Assembly (NCBI RefSeq): GCF_037975245.1
Contig: NC_092577.1
Coordinates: 17,756,398-17,820,397, forward strand
DNA length: 64,000 nt
Direction of reading: 5' to 3'
DNA from: Apostichopus japonicus
Taxonomy: Eukaryota > Echinodermata > Holothuroidea > Aspidochirotida > Stichopodidae
The position numbers and the translations under genes are program-made. Position 1 is the first letter of the stretch, and each line of letters starts with the position of its first letter. This document shows, in pieces, positions 44,831 to 55,554 of the stretch. The notes under the pieces were generated by a model. That model was given only the letters and a program-made list of their open reading frames with translations. It was not told the DNA's origin and made no database searches.

Positions 44831-45613
44831 GACCCGCGCGCGTATTTTTTTTTCCTAGGAGGGTTAGGGGCAATTATCATATATAGGCGTATCCAGACTC
44901 TCGCGCATGCGTGTTACTCGTGGCTAGTATTAGTACATACAGTGTGTGCGACGCGATTCAAGTTTTGCATATGCGTTCATGTAGCGATGGAGACCTGTTC
45001 GACTGACACCCAGATTTTAGACACAATGTACGGATTTCATATGTTGTCATCAATGTGCGCGACGGATATTAGTTTAATGGTTTGGTTAATGTTAATCTGC
45101 TAGCCTACATTACCTGCATTTCTAGCTTCATGGTAAACTTTAAGGTTACGGTAAACTTTAAAATTCTATACATGATACTAATATAGTAGGCCTACATACA
45201 AAATTAAGCCTGCTTTTATGAACTATCACTATCAGTTCTATCAGATATTACTATCAGATATTGCATCACCAGCCGATACGCAGACTATTAGTCACCTACA
45301 TTAGCCACAACACCTCCATAAAATTAACAATTGAAGTGACGATTTCATCGCGCTTTAATTTGTATTTCTTTAGCCTGCGTCCCATCACTTATATTATTCA
45401 ATTCTCACTTGGTAATCCTTGGCCAAAAAGCAAACTGCATTACGTGTAAAACTGTACAGCGGAGATCTACTGCTTTGTACAGCGTACATAGTGCCCACAC
45501 GTGTATTACAGCGATCAATGAGTAACGCGTGTGTATGAGTAACGGGTTTGGATACGCCTATATATGATAATTGCCCCTAACCCTCCTAGGAAAAAAAAAT
45601 ACGCGACCCGCGC
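44831..45613. repeat. 9-bp TSD pair of the MITE (44831-44839 and 45605-45613)
   Basis: 'gacccgcgc' occurs on both sides. LINE A1 has the corresponding site once ('gatccgcgc'), proving duplication on insertion. Confidence 0.92.
44840..45604. mobile_element. 765-bp MULE-type MITE with 56-bp perfect inverted repeats
   Basis: The left end (44840-44895) starts GCGTATTTTTTTTTCCTAGG and the right end is its exact reverse complement for 56 bp. The 9-bp TSD is the hallmark of the Mutator/MULE superfamily. The interior is AT-rich without a transposase, so it depends on an autonomous MULE elsewhere. Perfect terminal repeats suggest a young insertion. Confidence 0.9.
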
Positions 45614-48300
45614 ACGGCGTCGAAGAGAAAAATTCTCGAAGCTGTGCGCGGAGGTGAAGTTTGGCGACCCTTCGGCAGTCATCGCTTTGCAGACTTATCT
45701 CGATGAAAAGTACCACGGTGCCCGCGTCAGGGCCCGTGTCGAAGCGGTGGAAGCCGAGGAGCGCCCTTCACTGAGGTTTTACCAGTCCGTTAGCTCATCG
45801 GTGGGTGACAGACGCGTCCCGTCTGTGCGCGCTACCGATGGGTTCGTGGTCAGTGACCCTCACGGCATTGTCCGCGTATATAAAGAGTATTATTCGAGTT
45901 TGTTTACGCGTGGCAATGTCGACTTGTCGGCACAGTCTGATTTATTTAGGGGAATATCAAAAACCGTTCCCCACGATGTCAATGATATTTTGGGGGGCGG
46001 AATAACCACTGTTGAGCTTTGGAAGGCGCTTTCGAAGATGAAGAATGGCAAGTCCCCGGGTTCGGACGGGCTTCCGAGGGAGTTCTACCGAACCTTCTGG
46101 GCAATAATAGGACCCGACATCAGAGCCGTCTTCGAAGACGCCTTCCAAAACGGACTGTTAAACCAAAGTCAACGTCTGGGCATGATTACTTTGCTGCCAA
46201 AGTCTGGGGACCCCTTGGATCCCCATACCAAGCGTCCGATCACCTTGTTAAATGTGGACTACAAGTTGCTGGCTAAGGCTTTGTGCAACCGCCTTGCACT
46301 GGCTATGCCGCATCTTGTTGGTGATCTCCAGACTTCTGCAGTGAAGGGTCATTGCATCCAGCAGAACTTGTGGTTGATGCGCGACTTGATCGACTTTGTT
46401 ATTGAGCGTGATCTGCCATGTGCATTGGTGTCTCTGGACCAGCAGAAGGCTTTTGACATGGTGGATCGCGGTTTATAATGAATGTATTGGAGACGTTTCA
46501 GTTGCACCCGGTTTTTCGTAAATGGATTTCTGTTTTGTATCAAGAAAGTTTCAGTTCTGTTATCGTAAATGGGTTTCGTTCGGAGGTTTTTAACGTAGAG
46601 AGGGAGGTACGCCAGGGGTGCCCTCTGTCCATATTACTTTATGTTTTGTTTAGCGAGTCCCTCTCTCGTCTTTTGGAAAGGGACTCCAAACTTTTTCCAT
46701 TCGTTGTGCCAGGGGGTGCCAAAGTGAAGTGCGTTCAATATGCAGATGACGTGACATGTGTTGTTTCGAGTCTGGGCTCCTTTCGTGCCCTCTCGCAGGA
46801 TTTATCTATCTTTGAGAGAGCTACCGGGGCGAAGTTGAATCCGGAAAAAAGACAAAGGGCCTTCGCCTTGGTAGCTGGAGATACAGAGACTTACCATTCG
46901 GTGCGTCGTGGTCGGATCAGAATATCAACATTAATGGTATATGGTTCGGCTACGATGCACCTTGTGACGTCACCTGGAACGAGAGGGCTGAGGTATTTGA
47001 GCGCAGGCTCGAAGCCTTTGGCACCCGCTGGCTTTCGATCCTAGGGAAAGTCACCGTAATTAATCGTTTTGTTTCGCCCATCTTGTGGTACCCGGGCGCG
47101 GTGTATCCAATTCCGCGTCGCGTCCTGGTGCGGTTGGAGAGAGCGATATTTTCATTTATTTGGTCGGGTGGTACAGAGCTTGTCAAAAGGGCGGTAATGT
47201 ACCAAAAACTGGAGAAGGGTGGGTTAGAGGTGGTTCATCTGGGAAGTAAATTGACCTTTTTGTTATTTAAGCAGTTGTTTGTAGCGGTAACTGACCCAGG
47301 GTTGCCTTGTTCATATTTTGTACGTTTTTGGGGCGGTTTGCACCTGCGTCGATGGGTCCCGGCGCTGTTTAGCAACAGAGAACCGCATAGTAGTACTCCA
47401 AACAGGGTGGTGCGTGTCATCTGCTCCGCTTTTATTGAGTTGCCCCCTGTTGACCTGTCACAGCCGGCCCTCGTTCACAGTTCGTTGCGGGATAAGGCCT
47501 TGAATGCAACTTTTGTCCAGGGACGTCATTCTGCCGAAGTATGGCGTTCGGTGCATTCAAGGCTGAATGGCTGCAGGCTCCGTGATCTCGCATGGAGAGT
47601 TGCACACGGTGCCTTGGTGACCAACCCAAAAAGATATCATTGGCGATTGGGTGATGGACTGTGCCCTAGGACCGGCTGTGACAGCTCAGAGAGTACTGCT
47701 CATGTTTTTTGGCATTGTTGCTTTGTAGTAAACCTATGGGAGTGGTTCCAGACCTGGACCGACCGTGTTACGGGAGACCGTTCATGGTCGGTAGGGCAGG
47801 GCTTTATTTTATATGGGGTAGACCCTCCAGTTTGTTCGGTAGCTGTGTTGCACCGCATCATTTTTGTTTGCTCTATTGTAAAAAACATGTTTGGCGGAAT
47901 AGATGTAATTTGGTTTTTAGGGGGAAATTTGCCAGTTGGCAGGCAGTCCTGGAGGCGGTGAAATGTGACATTCGCCTTCAAATTGAAGGCGATTTTCGCC
48001 GTTTATCTGAGGCTGCCTTTTTTGGACGCTGGTGTGCTGGGAGGGGTTTTTCGTTTCGCTGCGTGCGGGTCGTCCTTTTGTAGGTTTTTGAATGTTTGAG
48101 TGGGGGGGTTGGGCGTTTTGTCTCTGCAGGTCGGCGGGCGTATGTTTTTTTGGCTCGCTAGACCTGAGTTTCGTTTGTCAGAATGGGATGGTTCGGTAGT
48201 GCCGTTTGGCCGTCACGTTTTGTATCCCGCATGGCGGGTCACGTAAAAAGCACTGAGTTCAAGTAGAAAATAACATTTGGAAACGGCACATTAACCAGCT

Positions 48301-49191
48301 TAAAGGAAAGTGTCAGTAAGGCTGCTCAAGACTTTTGCAGTGAAAGTTCAGCAGAACAACTTGCCAGATTTCAGTCAGATGAACATAGGGACCTGACTGC
48401 ATTGATTCCCCTGTCTCATCCCCTACCATCGGTCTCCCCAAACTTGACGACTCCCACTGACATTTCAGTTCATCAAAGAAGGGGGCCCAATCTCCTATTC
48501 TACGCAGATCCCAGAGACAACCCAAGCCCAAGAAAGTGTTTCATTTATAGCATGTATCTATTCATTTCAGTTTTGTGATTTTTGGGGATGTTAAATCTTG
48601 TCTATCAGAGGGGGAAGTTGTGGTATTGTTACGACACCGTTTACCAATTAGTAAATGAACTTTTTAATGTTAGCCCATTACTAATGACACTCAAAGCACT
48701 CAAAGTTGAAAGTGTATCTTTTCTGTCAAAATTGTTCTGCAGATTTATCTCATACTATAAGTATGTGCTTTACAGCTTTTTTTTTAGGAAACTTTTCTTG
48801 ATTAGCAGTGGAAGCATGATTGTTGTTTGGTTGTTCAAAAATCCAAAATGTGTAGTTTTTTTACAAAAAAACCTTGTGATGTAGAGCAAACAGAATTGGT
48901 CACTTTTTTGGTTCATATTAAGTACAGGTATCATTCTGATCATTCCATCCAAATTTTGCATACATTCTTGGCATGGTAAAAGAGATATTGGAAGAAACTA
49001 TCATGATTAATAATTTTCAACTTAATCTGATCAATTTGTTGATCAATTTGCTGTTCAATTTCATTCCTGTAGAAAAGTATGAAATCTTTCCAACCCATTG
49101 TTTTGCTGGAAAAGGTACCAGCAGTTACTCAAAAGGTTTATAAACCTGTCGCTTCCAGTAGTGATCCTTCAATGGAAATTGGAGCCAGCCG
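48301..49191 (+). CDS. Two candidate exons (48301-48549, 49075-49191)
   Basis: The first is an open frame of about 80 codons reading KESVSKAAQDFCSESSAEQL and LIPLSHPLPSVSPNLTTP. The second lies between 'ttcctgtag' and 'gcc|gtaagt' and reads KSMKSFQPIVLLEKVPAVTQ, then VYKPVASSSDPSMEIGAS. No domain recognised. They lie just upstream of a family Z copy (49261) and may be other exons of it. Confidence 0.3.
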
Positions 49192-49260
49192 TAAGTCAAA
49201 CTTCAATTAAAGTAATGAGATATCTTAATATGATATTTAATTTGTATTATGTAATTTTTA

Positions 49261-49490
49261 AATAAGGGCAACCATGCGCACAACAAGGACGTTCCTTAAG
49301 GGAGAGCAGCTGACTTAATTATTAGAAAATGTATATGGCAAATCAAAGGCCATTGAAGACTGTCTTGTGACTGTCTTGGGTAGTTCAACACTTTCTCCTT
49401 GGAGAGAGACCAGTCCTTGAAAGGCAGCCAGCATGTGAAGGAAGGAACAAGTTTGCTCCCTTTGAAGTATACAGTTCATGACCAACTGTT
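49261..49490 (+). repeat. Family Z copy (fragment)
   Basis: 'aataagggcaaccatgcgca' and 'ggagagcagctgactt' match 40851-41105 closely, through 'tttgctccctttgaagtata'. Frames are broken. Confidence 0.8.
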
Positions 49491-50394
49491 ATTGCTAAAA
49501 AAAATAGTAAGTACATATTAACTGTAGGCCAAAACGAAATGGATAACAGTAATTCCTTCAAAAGGGAAGGAGTTTGCTGGTTAAAGGATGAGGAAAGTTT
49601 GAAAATTCCTCAAAGTAGCAAGGACACTTGACGACAAACTAATTTCTGCTTCAGACCAGGCGAGACCTGCCTGATTTGATGTAGCTGTTGAAGTTGCACG
49701 GACAATTCCGGCCTGTGATGCGAAAACGCCGGCAGGAACATCGAACCTACTCAACTGCCCTGAGGGTTGGATTCGCCTTGTTGCAGTAAGAAGGGACTAC
49801 ATCAGACTGGACTGAGACTTAAGGTGCGTTTCCACGAACCCGGACAAGTCTCGACATCTCCGAAAAAGCAAGGTCAACCCTCTAATTATTACGTCGGAAA
49901 TGGGATAGGGCTGGACTTCCTAGCCCTCCGAAGGAAGATGGATTGAGATTTGCTTGCTCGCAGCAACCCCTGCTGTGTGTAAATAAACTATGCCTTGAGG
50001 CGCTGTGGTGGTGAGCGATTGACGCTATTTCCAGTCTTATCTGTTTTATCTGATCTATAGTGTACATATGAACAACCTGCGTGTATATCCACGGAGAGAG
50101 TAGCAGCTCCCTGTTATGTACACACTTGTTACAGCGTTCCTGAAGTTAACTTCACAAAAAATGGCAACTGTGAACGCAGCGTTTGGTCTGATATGGAGAT
50201 TTGCGTATTACCCGATATTTGGGGAGACATATCCATTATGGTTAAATGGACGGAATTTATAAAACACGAGGATGGAGGAGTGTGGGTACCCCCATGCGGT
50301 AACACAGATAAAGTACAAAATGAAACAAAACATTGAAAAGAGACTATAGGAAGTTTGTTGATCACAACAAGAGATCAGGAAGGAAAGAAAATCA
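49491..50394. other. Non-coding, possible 5' region of the next gene
   Basis: No repeat recognised. It becomes CpG-containing toward 50.4 kb, upstream of a plausible first exon. Confidence 0.4.
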
Positions 50395-50545
50395 ATGAAC
50401 TTTTCAGACGAGCTGTCCCACATTCTGGGAGATTACACATTGGCGAATACAGTCAGTGTGGCCGAAGCAGGATGCGGGAGCAACTTCACCGACAACGCTG
50501 ACGCCGAAAACATCAGTTTCGACAGCGAAGAAACAGAATCAGACA
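50395..50545 (+). CDS. Candidate first exon, acidic N-terminus
   Basis: ATG with open frame MNFSDELSHILGDYTLANTV, then an acidic segment (DNADAENISFDSEETESD), ending at a good GTGAGT donor. It is not in phase with the SET exon at 50875, so at least one exon would be missing between them. No domain recognised. Confidence 0.4.
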
Positions 50546-50874
50546 GTGAGTAGCCTATAACACCTTTATATACTTTTTATCCTGAAAATCGCAAATCAAG
50601 TTAGCATAGATTAGGTTTTACATAGGATAAAATGTGAATGAAATTGCAAGTTATGAACACTTTCCAATAAATTATATCTTACTTTGATTCTTTGCTGTAA
50701 TTCTGATGACAGGCAAGAATAGATTTAAATGTTACAGTTTTTTTTTGTGTATCATTGTATAGAAAGTTACAAATTGACAGTCTAATATGCTCTGAAGTCC
50801 TTTATGTTGGATAATCATGTACAGTGTGACTGATGGTCCATTGAGTATTTTGTACCTTCTTTCTATCTTTTCAG

Positions 50875-51095
50875 CGTTGATGGCACAGATGCTACCCGTC
50901 TTGCAAAGGAATACAATGCTCATGTGAAGCTGCAGGAAGTAGATGATCAAACTTCATACTTATGTATTTTTGCCTCTAGAGATATAGCTCCAGCTAAAGA
51001 AACCCGTTGCGATTATGGTGTAAAGTCTCTCCCTTTCAGATACCCCCAACATGAGTTGACTTTCTTTGCGGCAAAACTTTTGCATCTCACTCATC
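50875..51095 (+). CDS. SET-domain C-terminal fragment
   Basis: Follows 'tatcttttcag' and ends near 'cg|gtacat'. It reads VDGTDATRLAKEYNAHVKLQ, then SYLCIFASRDIAPAKETRCD and YGVKSLPFR. This matches the last part of SET lysine-methyltransferase domains: 'C-DAT---RL-NH' then 'L--FASRDI--GEEL-YDYG', closest in feel to KMT5A-like proteins. The key Asn-His is AKEYN and the 'GEEL-YDYG' block is degraded to KETRCDYG, so catalytic competence is doubtful. The upstream half of the domain is absent. Probably a gene fragment or pseudogene. Confidence 0.5.
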
Positions 51096-51385
51096 GGTAC
51101 ATTTTTATATTTTTAATTGTCTGAGACCTAGCTGCTACATGTTTTAATTTGTTCAACACTCAGTTTGGTGGGAAAACAGTTTAAGTGTCATACTGCACAA
51201 ATAGTGACTACTTTTCATACTGCACAAATAGTGACTACTTTTAGAGGCCTGAAATACCTTGAGAACTTGATTTCTCATGGTAGACAAGTATTCTTTGTGG
51301 AAAAACGTTTGCATTTCACTCGTTTTAATTTGTTCAACACTTAGTTTGCTGGGAAAACAGTTTAAGTGTCATACTGCACAGAAAC
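51060..51385. repeat. Local duplication, ~181-bp offset
   Basis: 'ttttaatttgttcaacact' with the following 'gggaaaacagtttaagtgtc' occurs at 51142 and 51323. 'tgcggcaaaacttttgcatc' near 51069 and 'tgtggaaaaacgtttgcatt' near 51297 extend it. A 27-bp word ('catactgcacaaatagtgac' core) is repeated back to back at about 51190-51242. The first copy overlaps the SET exon end. Confidence 0.7.
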
Positions 51386-51699
51386 ATAATTTTCCAATGT
51401 GCAATTACGTCGCACCATGTATCTGCCTATAAGTGCAGTGGGCGAGTGAAATTTGCCGAGTAGATTTTAAGAATACTTAAAATATTTTTCGAGGCCTTGA
51501 AAACTTTCAAACTATGATTTCTCATGGTAGAAATCGTGGATACTTTACATACATGGTATATAGATTTGCCATATTGAGAACAAGAATTATGTTGCTTGTG
51601 AGCTAAAACTCTGAAAATCCTTTCACATGATATCTAACGCTGGGAATCGTCGATGCTTTTCATAAATGGTAGATGGATTTTACTGTTGCTTTTGGATAC

Positions 51700-52315
51700 C
51701 GATTAGCGTAGAAATGGGTAAGATTGACATGACTGTTCGTACCAGAATTGTTGTTTACGCCCTCAACCATTCTTTATCGACGAATGCTATGCATAAACTT
51801 CTTGTAGATGAAGGAATTTTAATTTCTCTTCCATCTGTTAAGTATATTATAAAAAAAAAAGTTTAAAGGACAGTTAACTAAGAAGCTGCAAGCTGTAATG
51901 GAAAGCCATACCAAGATGGTTTTTTGGAAGCCAAAGCTGGCTGAAACAAATGACATCTATGCTGCCAGCATTCGCAGAAAACTTAAACCAAAAGCATCCA
52001 GTGAAAGTTCATGTTTGGGCGGGTATTTCGAAGCGAGGAACAACAGATGAAATCATTTTTGATGGCATTATGAAATCAGACTTTTTTTTTTATAACGATA
52101 TTATTGACAAACGGTTATTGCCATTTATTGCTCGAGCATTCCCAAATGGTGAACATTGTCGATTTCAGTAGGATAATGATCCTAAACACACTAGTAGTAC
52201 AGTGAAAGAACATCTAAAGTAAAAGAATGTTCATTGGTGGAGGACACCTGCAGAATCGCCTGACCTAAATCCAATTGAGCTGGTTTGGCATGAACTTAAG
52301 CATCACTTGCGCAAG
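51700..52315 (+). pseudogene. Tc1/mariner transposase remnant
   Basis: The N-terminal helix-turn-helix is RIVVYALNHSLSTNAMHKLL. After decay the catalytic part reads VKVHVWAGISKRG, then a stop, then DNDPKHTS (second catalytic Asp), a stop, and PAESPDLNPIELVWHELK (third acidic residue). The segment with the first catalytic Asp appears deleted and stops lie near 52170 and 52220. No terminal repeats identified. Inactive. Confidence 0.85.
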
Positions 52316-53379
52316 ATCTTTATGATATTTGTAATTTGATTCTTTCTTGCCATCATAGAATAATAATACGGGCCAGATTGGAAAGTTTATGTGTTTAATA
52401 AGCCAAATAAAGTTGGCATATCTTTGGAATAGAGCTTAATTAATAGCCAGTTTAACCAAATTTGGCATAGGCCTACCTTTCTTTCAAATTGATAGATTGC
52501 GATCTGAATAAAGCTGATGTAAGCAGTTGTTTAAAATAAGTGGAAAATGTTTACGTTTCAAATAGAATTCTCAGTAGGCCTAAGTGGGGTGTGCGGACGT
52601 TGTGCAGTGGTCTTCGGTAGAGGTTTACCTGCGTCCGATCTGTCTGGGTAGCGTCCTAAAATTGTTACGCAGTTAGCTGAAAGTAAACTATCATGAAATA
52701 CGTTCATTGGTGCGGATATCTTCAACCACATGTGAGCCTAACAGTAACACCACACTAAGTCAATGGTAAAGTCTAGCTTAACCATCGGTTTGCAAAAGGA
52801 AAACTAATAGGCTAATAAAATAAAAAAAATCACAGCGCGTAGCTTTGTTAAAGTGAAATTTATTTTGTGAAATCCCGTCTTGGCAATTTTGACATGCGGG
52901 ATTTGAAGTAAAATTGCTGGAATCGCACAGCTTATGCGACCCCTTGTTTCTTGAATACATTTCTTCGCAGGAAAGTTGTGCACGTAGGCCTATCAACTTT
53001 CACTTTGTTCGTAGCAGAACTACATCCCTGTACTGTTAGTTCATTGCGTCCGCAATTTCGGACAGCTACACGGACGTTTTGGGAGCAAGCAGGTAATAGA
53101 CTTGCCTGTAAAATCGCTTTTTAATAGGAATAAAACAAACTTTAGCTTCGATCAACATGCGAATTATTTTTCTCAAGTGAAAGCTTTATTTGCCATAATC
53201 CTTACTGAATCTTGCCCTTGTGTCTGTACACTATGACTGCCAAAGACAGGAATGGTTTCAAGCAAGCATTAATTCACCCCTCTACAAGTCTTATCATCCT
53301 GCCCCGTTTTGCAAGGAATCTGGTGACTTTAATGTCCAATTCTAATTTCATTTCTTTTTCATTAATTTTTTTATTATAG
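52316..53379. other. Non-coding, no gene seen
   Basis: AT-rich, no recognisable repeat. Confidence 0.45.
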
Positions 53380-53907
53380 AATTGCAATTCTCCTTCGAAT
53401 CTTCCCAATGCTCTGTAAGAGGTTGGAAGAAGAGAAGAGGAACTAAAAGAAAGGTGAGAAAAAAGTTACTGAGAGGCACTATACTTGCTTCAGTCCACTC
53501 CACTGTAAAATGCGGGGGAGTAAACCTACTACGAAAAAGAAGTATAGCTCCGATTGATTTAGCTCAGAACATTTAATAAATTAATACCTTGCAATCTTGC
53601 TGATATTGTGTTTCTGTTTTCTTTTGAAGGGCCCTGTTGAGGCAAATGGACAACAGCCAAAGAAAAAGAAAGGTGGCGTGGAAAAATCAACCCAGCAGAA
53701 GACAGTTTTGGTTAAAAAAAGGTATGTGAATTTTATTCACATTTTCGACCTCCTGGGACTTCCTAAGGGTTAATGTTTTTTATTAAATGTATTTCTCTTT
53801 TGATCAGGAAGCTTCCATTCTCGCGGTTGGCGGTGGTACCATCTGGAGGGTTCCGAGTCCTTTGCAGCGGGAGTTCGTGTATGATGTGGATTAAGTAGGC
53901 GTCGGCA
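53380..53907 (+). CDS. Three phase-compatible exons, Lys-rich gene end
   Basis: Exons 53380-53453, 53630-53721 and 53818-53907 each have AG/GT edges and join in one frame. They read LQFSFESSQCSVRGWKKRRG; then GPVEANGQQPKKKKGGVEKS; then KLPFSRLAVVPSGGFRVLCS and a stop. The basic Lys/Arg clusters could be nuclear localisation signals. No domain identified. Upstream exons are not seen, and the Tc1 remnant lies between here and the SET fragment. Confidence 0.42.
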
Positions 53908-54030
53908 ATGCATTCAAGAGGATTGTGGAGGAACTCAAAAAGAATGGAAAGAAATCCACCATTGCCTCAGATTTCTGGGAAACCACTGCGCTTGACAATA
54001 GTGGTCTTCTGTAGATGGTACAGTTGGGAC

Positions 54031-54150
54031 AGGGGTGAGCCTGTGTTAGTAGGCGAAGGGGTCTGGTGTGGAGGGGGGTGAGCCTGTTTTAGAAGTAGGC
54101 GAGGGGTCTGATGTGGTGGTCGAGGGGGCGGGTGAGCCTGTGTTAGGTGA
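54031..54150. repeat. G-rich minisatellite, about three units
   Basis: 'ggtgagcctgt(g/t)ttag' followed by 'gtaggcga-ggggtctg-tgtgg' recurs with a 44-50 bp period. Confidence 0.7.
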
Positions 54151-54207
54151 GGGTTCGTCATCAGATTTTGACTGCGCAGTTGATTTCAATTAAATGTTTA
54201 ATGCCTT

Positions 54208-54483
54208 ATGTTCTCCAATATGCAATTGCACAAGTGCATACTTCAAGAAAGTTTGGTTGTAGTGAAGAGTTTAAGAAGGACCTCTGTAAAACCGGTAACG
54301 TATTTTTGTTCTTCAACACCTTCACGTGGTTTTGTTGTAGATAATGTGGAAGTTTTAAGAGTTGAAGGGGAGGGTGATGGAATGCATTTTGTGGTGAAAG
54401 AAGAGATTATTACCAATCTGCTTCCACTGAATGGTGCACCAAATTCCGTTGCCCGGAAATGGCCAGATTTTATTTTTGTGTGA
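54208..54483 (+). CDS. Hypothetical open frame, 91 codons
   Basis: Reads VVDNVEVLRVEGEGDGMHFV then VKEEIITNLLPLNGAPNSVA, ending at a stop. The composition looks protein-like, but no family is recognised and no start is convincing (first codon TTG). It could be an exon of a host gene or an old element. Confidence 0.25.
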   Translation: MFSNMQLHKCILQESLVVVKSLRRTSVKPVTYFCSSTPSRGFVVDNVEVLRVEGEGDGMHFVVKEEIITNLLPLNGAPNSVARKWPDFIFV

Positions 54484-55554
54484 CGAAGAACGGTTGTAAG
54501 GAAACGACATTGGACGAAGAGGGAGACCAACACTTCACCCATTCAAGGTCTCTGCTTTGGAAGAGGCATTATTTCGAATTTGTCCTGTCTACCGTCAAGA
54601 GAAAGCTGCAGTGTGGAAATTGTGTAGAAAAAGCATAGATTGTGAAAGTCGCCACTTGAAACGGGTTAGGAAAGTGGGATTGGAAAGTCCTTAACTGTAT
54701 TTAACAGGTCTTTAATTTTGACATCTTATGCACATATATCACAATTTGCTTGCATTCTCATGTTTTATACTTTTTTATATTTCCATCAAAGTTTTTATCT
54801 TCATCAGTTTTGCAGCTTTTGCTAGGAAAGTTACTATCTTCATAAATTGTTTTACTTATTATCTTCATAAATTTTGCGTACTACTTGCCAAGGGAGTTTT
54901 GACATGTGATTCTTCAAACCGTGTATGTACAACCCGGGATGCCGCTACCCTAGACCTACTCTACTCAAACGTTAAAGATGCATACCTCTCTATTCAGTTA
55001 CCAACACTTGGAAAAGCCGATCTCAACCTAGTTAACATTGTGCCGAATTACAGACCTATTGTACAGAGACAAAAGCCCTCTATACTTACCATTCAACAGT
55101 GGAATGATGATGCTTTGGATCATCTCCGAGCTAAACTAGATTGTACAGATTGGGATATGTTCGTGGATGCCAGCAGAGACATAGATGAACTACCATATAT
55201 AAGAAGCGACTATATTAACTTTTGTGTTGACATTCCTACAAAGAAGAATAAAATCGTTCCTAACAATTAACCATGGATCACAAGTAAAAGATGTCATCGA
55301 TAAGAAAGGAATTTTTGGGAATGGAGATCGGGAAGGATTAAAGCAATTTCAACTTAAACGGGTAATCAAGGCCGCTTATCGTGACAAAATCGAAGGATAT
55401 TTCGCTTACAACAACATGAAGCGTGTCTGGGAAGGGATGCGCCTGATGAGCGGATACAGAAATAAAACTAACTCTCGCCAACTATCTGCTGCTACAGTCG
55501 ATTATGCAAATGAACTGAATTATTTTTCTAACCGTTTTGACAATCATAATTTTT

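Larger units (their letters stand above)
43924..48083 (+). pseudogene. LINE A2 ORF2, start lost and interrupted by a MITE
   Basis: The expected ATG is ATA (IAHTFSVATFNVNG). The endonuclease carries a frameshift near 44085 and a TAA at 44457-44459 (TTA in A1). The MITE at 44840-45604 splits the linker before the RT. The RT from 45605 has SLDQQKAFDMVDRG followed by a stop (46476) caused by loss of bases in a T run, then VRQGCPLSILL (Ile for Pro) and QYADDV. Further shifts lie near 46850 and 47960. Catalytic YADD and the C-terminal CPRTGC motif remain visible. Non-functional. Confidence 0.88.
42561..48253 (+). mobile_element. LINE A2, Tx1-clade, near full length, split by a MITE
   Basis: Co-linear with LINE A1: 5' block (GTGGAGTGC-GACGTGTTTTC), hairpin CCCGCC-A-GGCGGG at 42651-42663, ORF1, ORF2, 3' hairpin CCCGC-ATG-GCGGG at 48226-48238 and the CACGTAAAAAGCAC end at 48253. 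Without the inserted 765-bp MITE and its TSD copy it is about 4.92 kb, matching A1 (4.94 kb). Several frameshifts and stops make it inactive. I found no TSD. Confidence 0.9.

Noticed and set aside
42540-48275. TSD for LINE A2
   Set aside because: Flanks (ctgaaact and tgagttca) do not match convincingly; the TSD is either lost or the 5' edge is misjudged.
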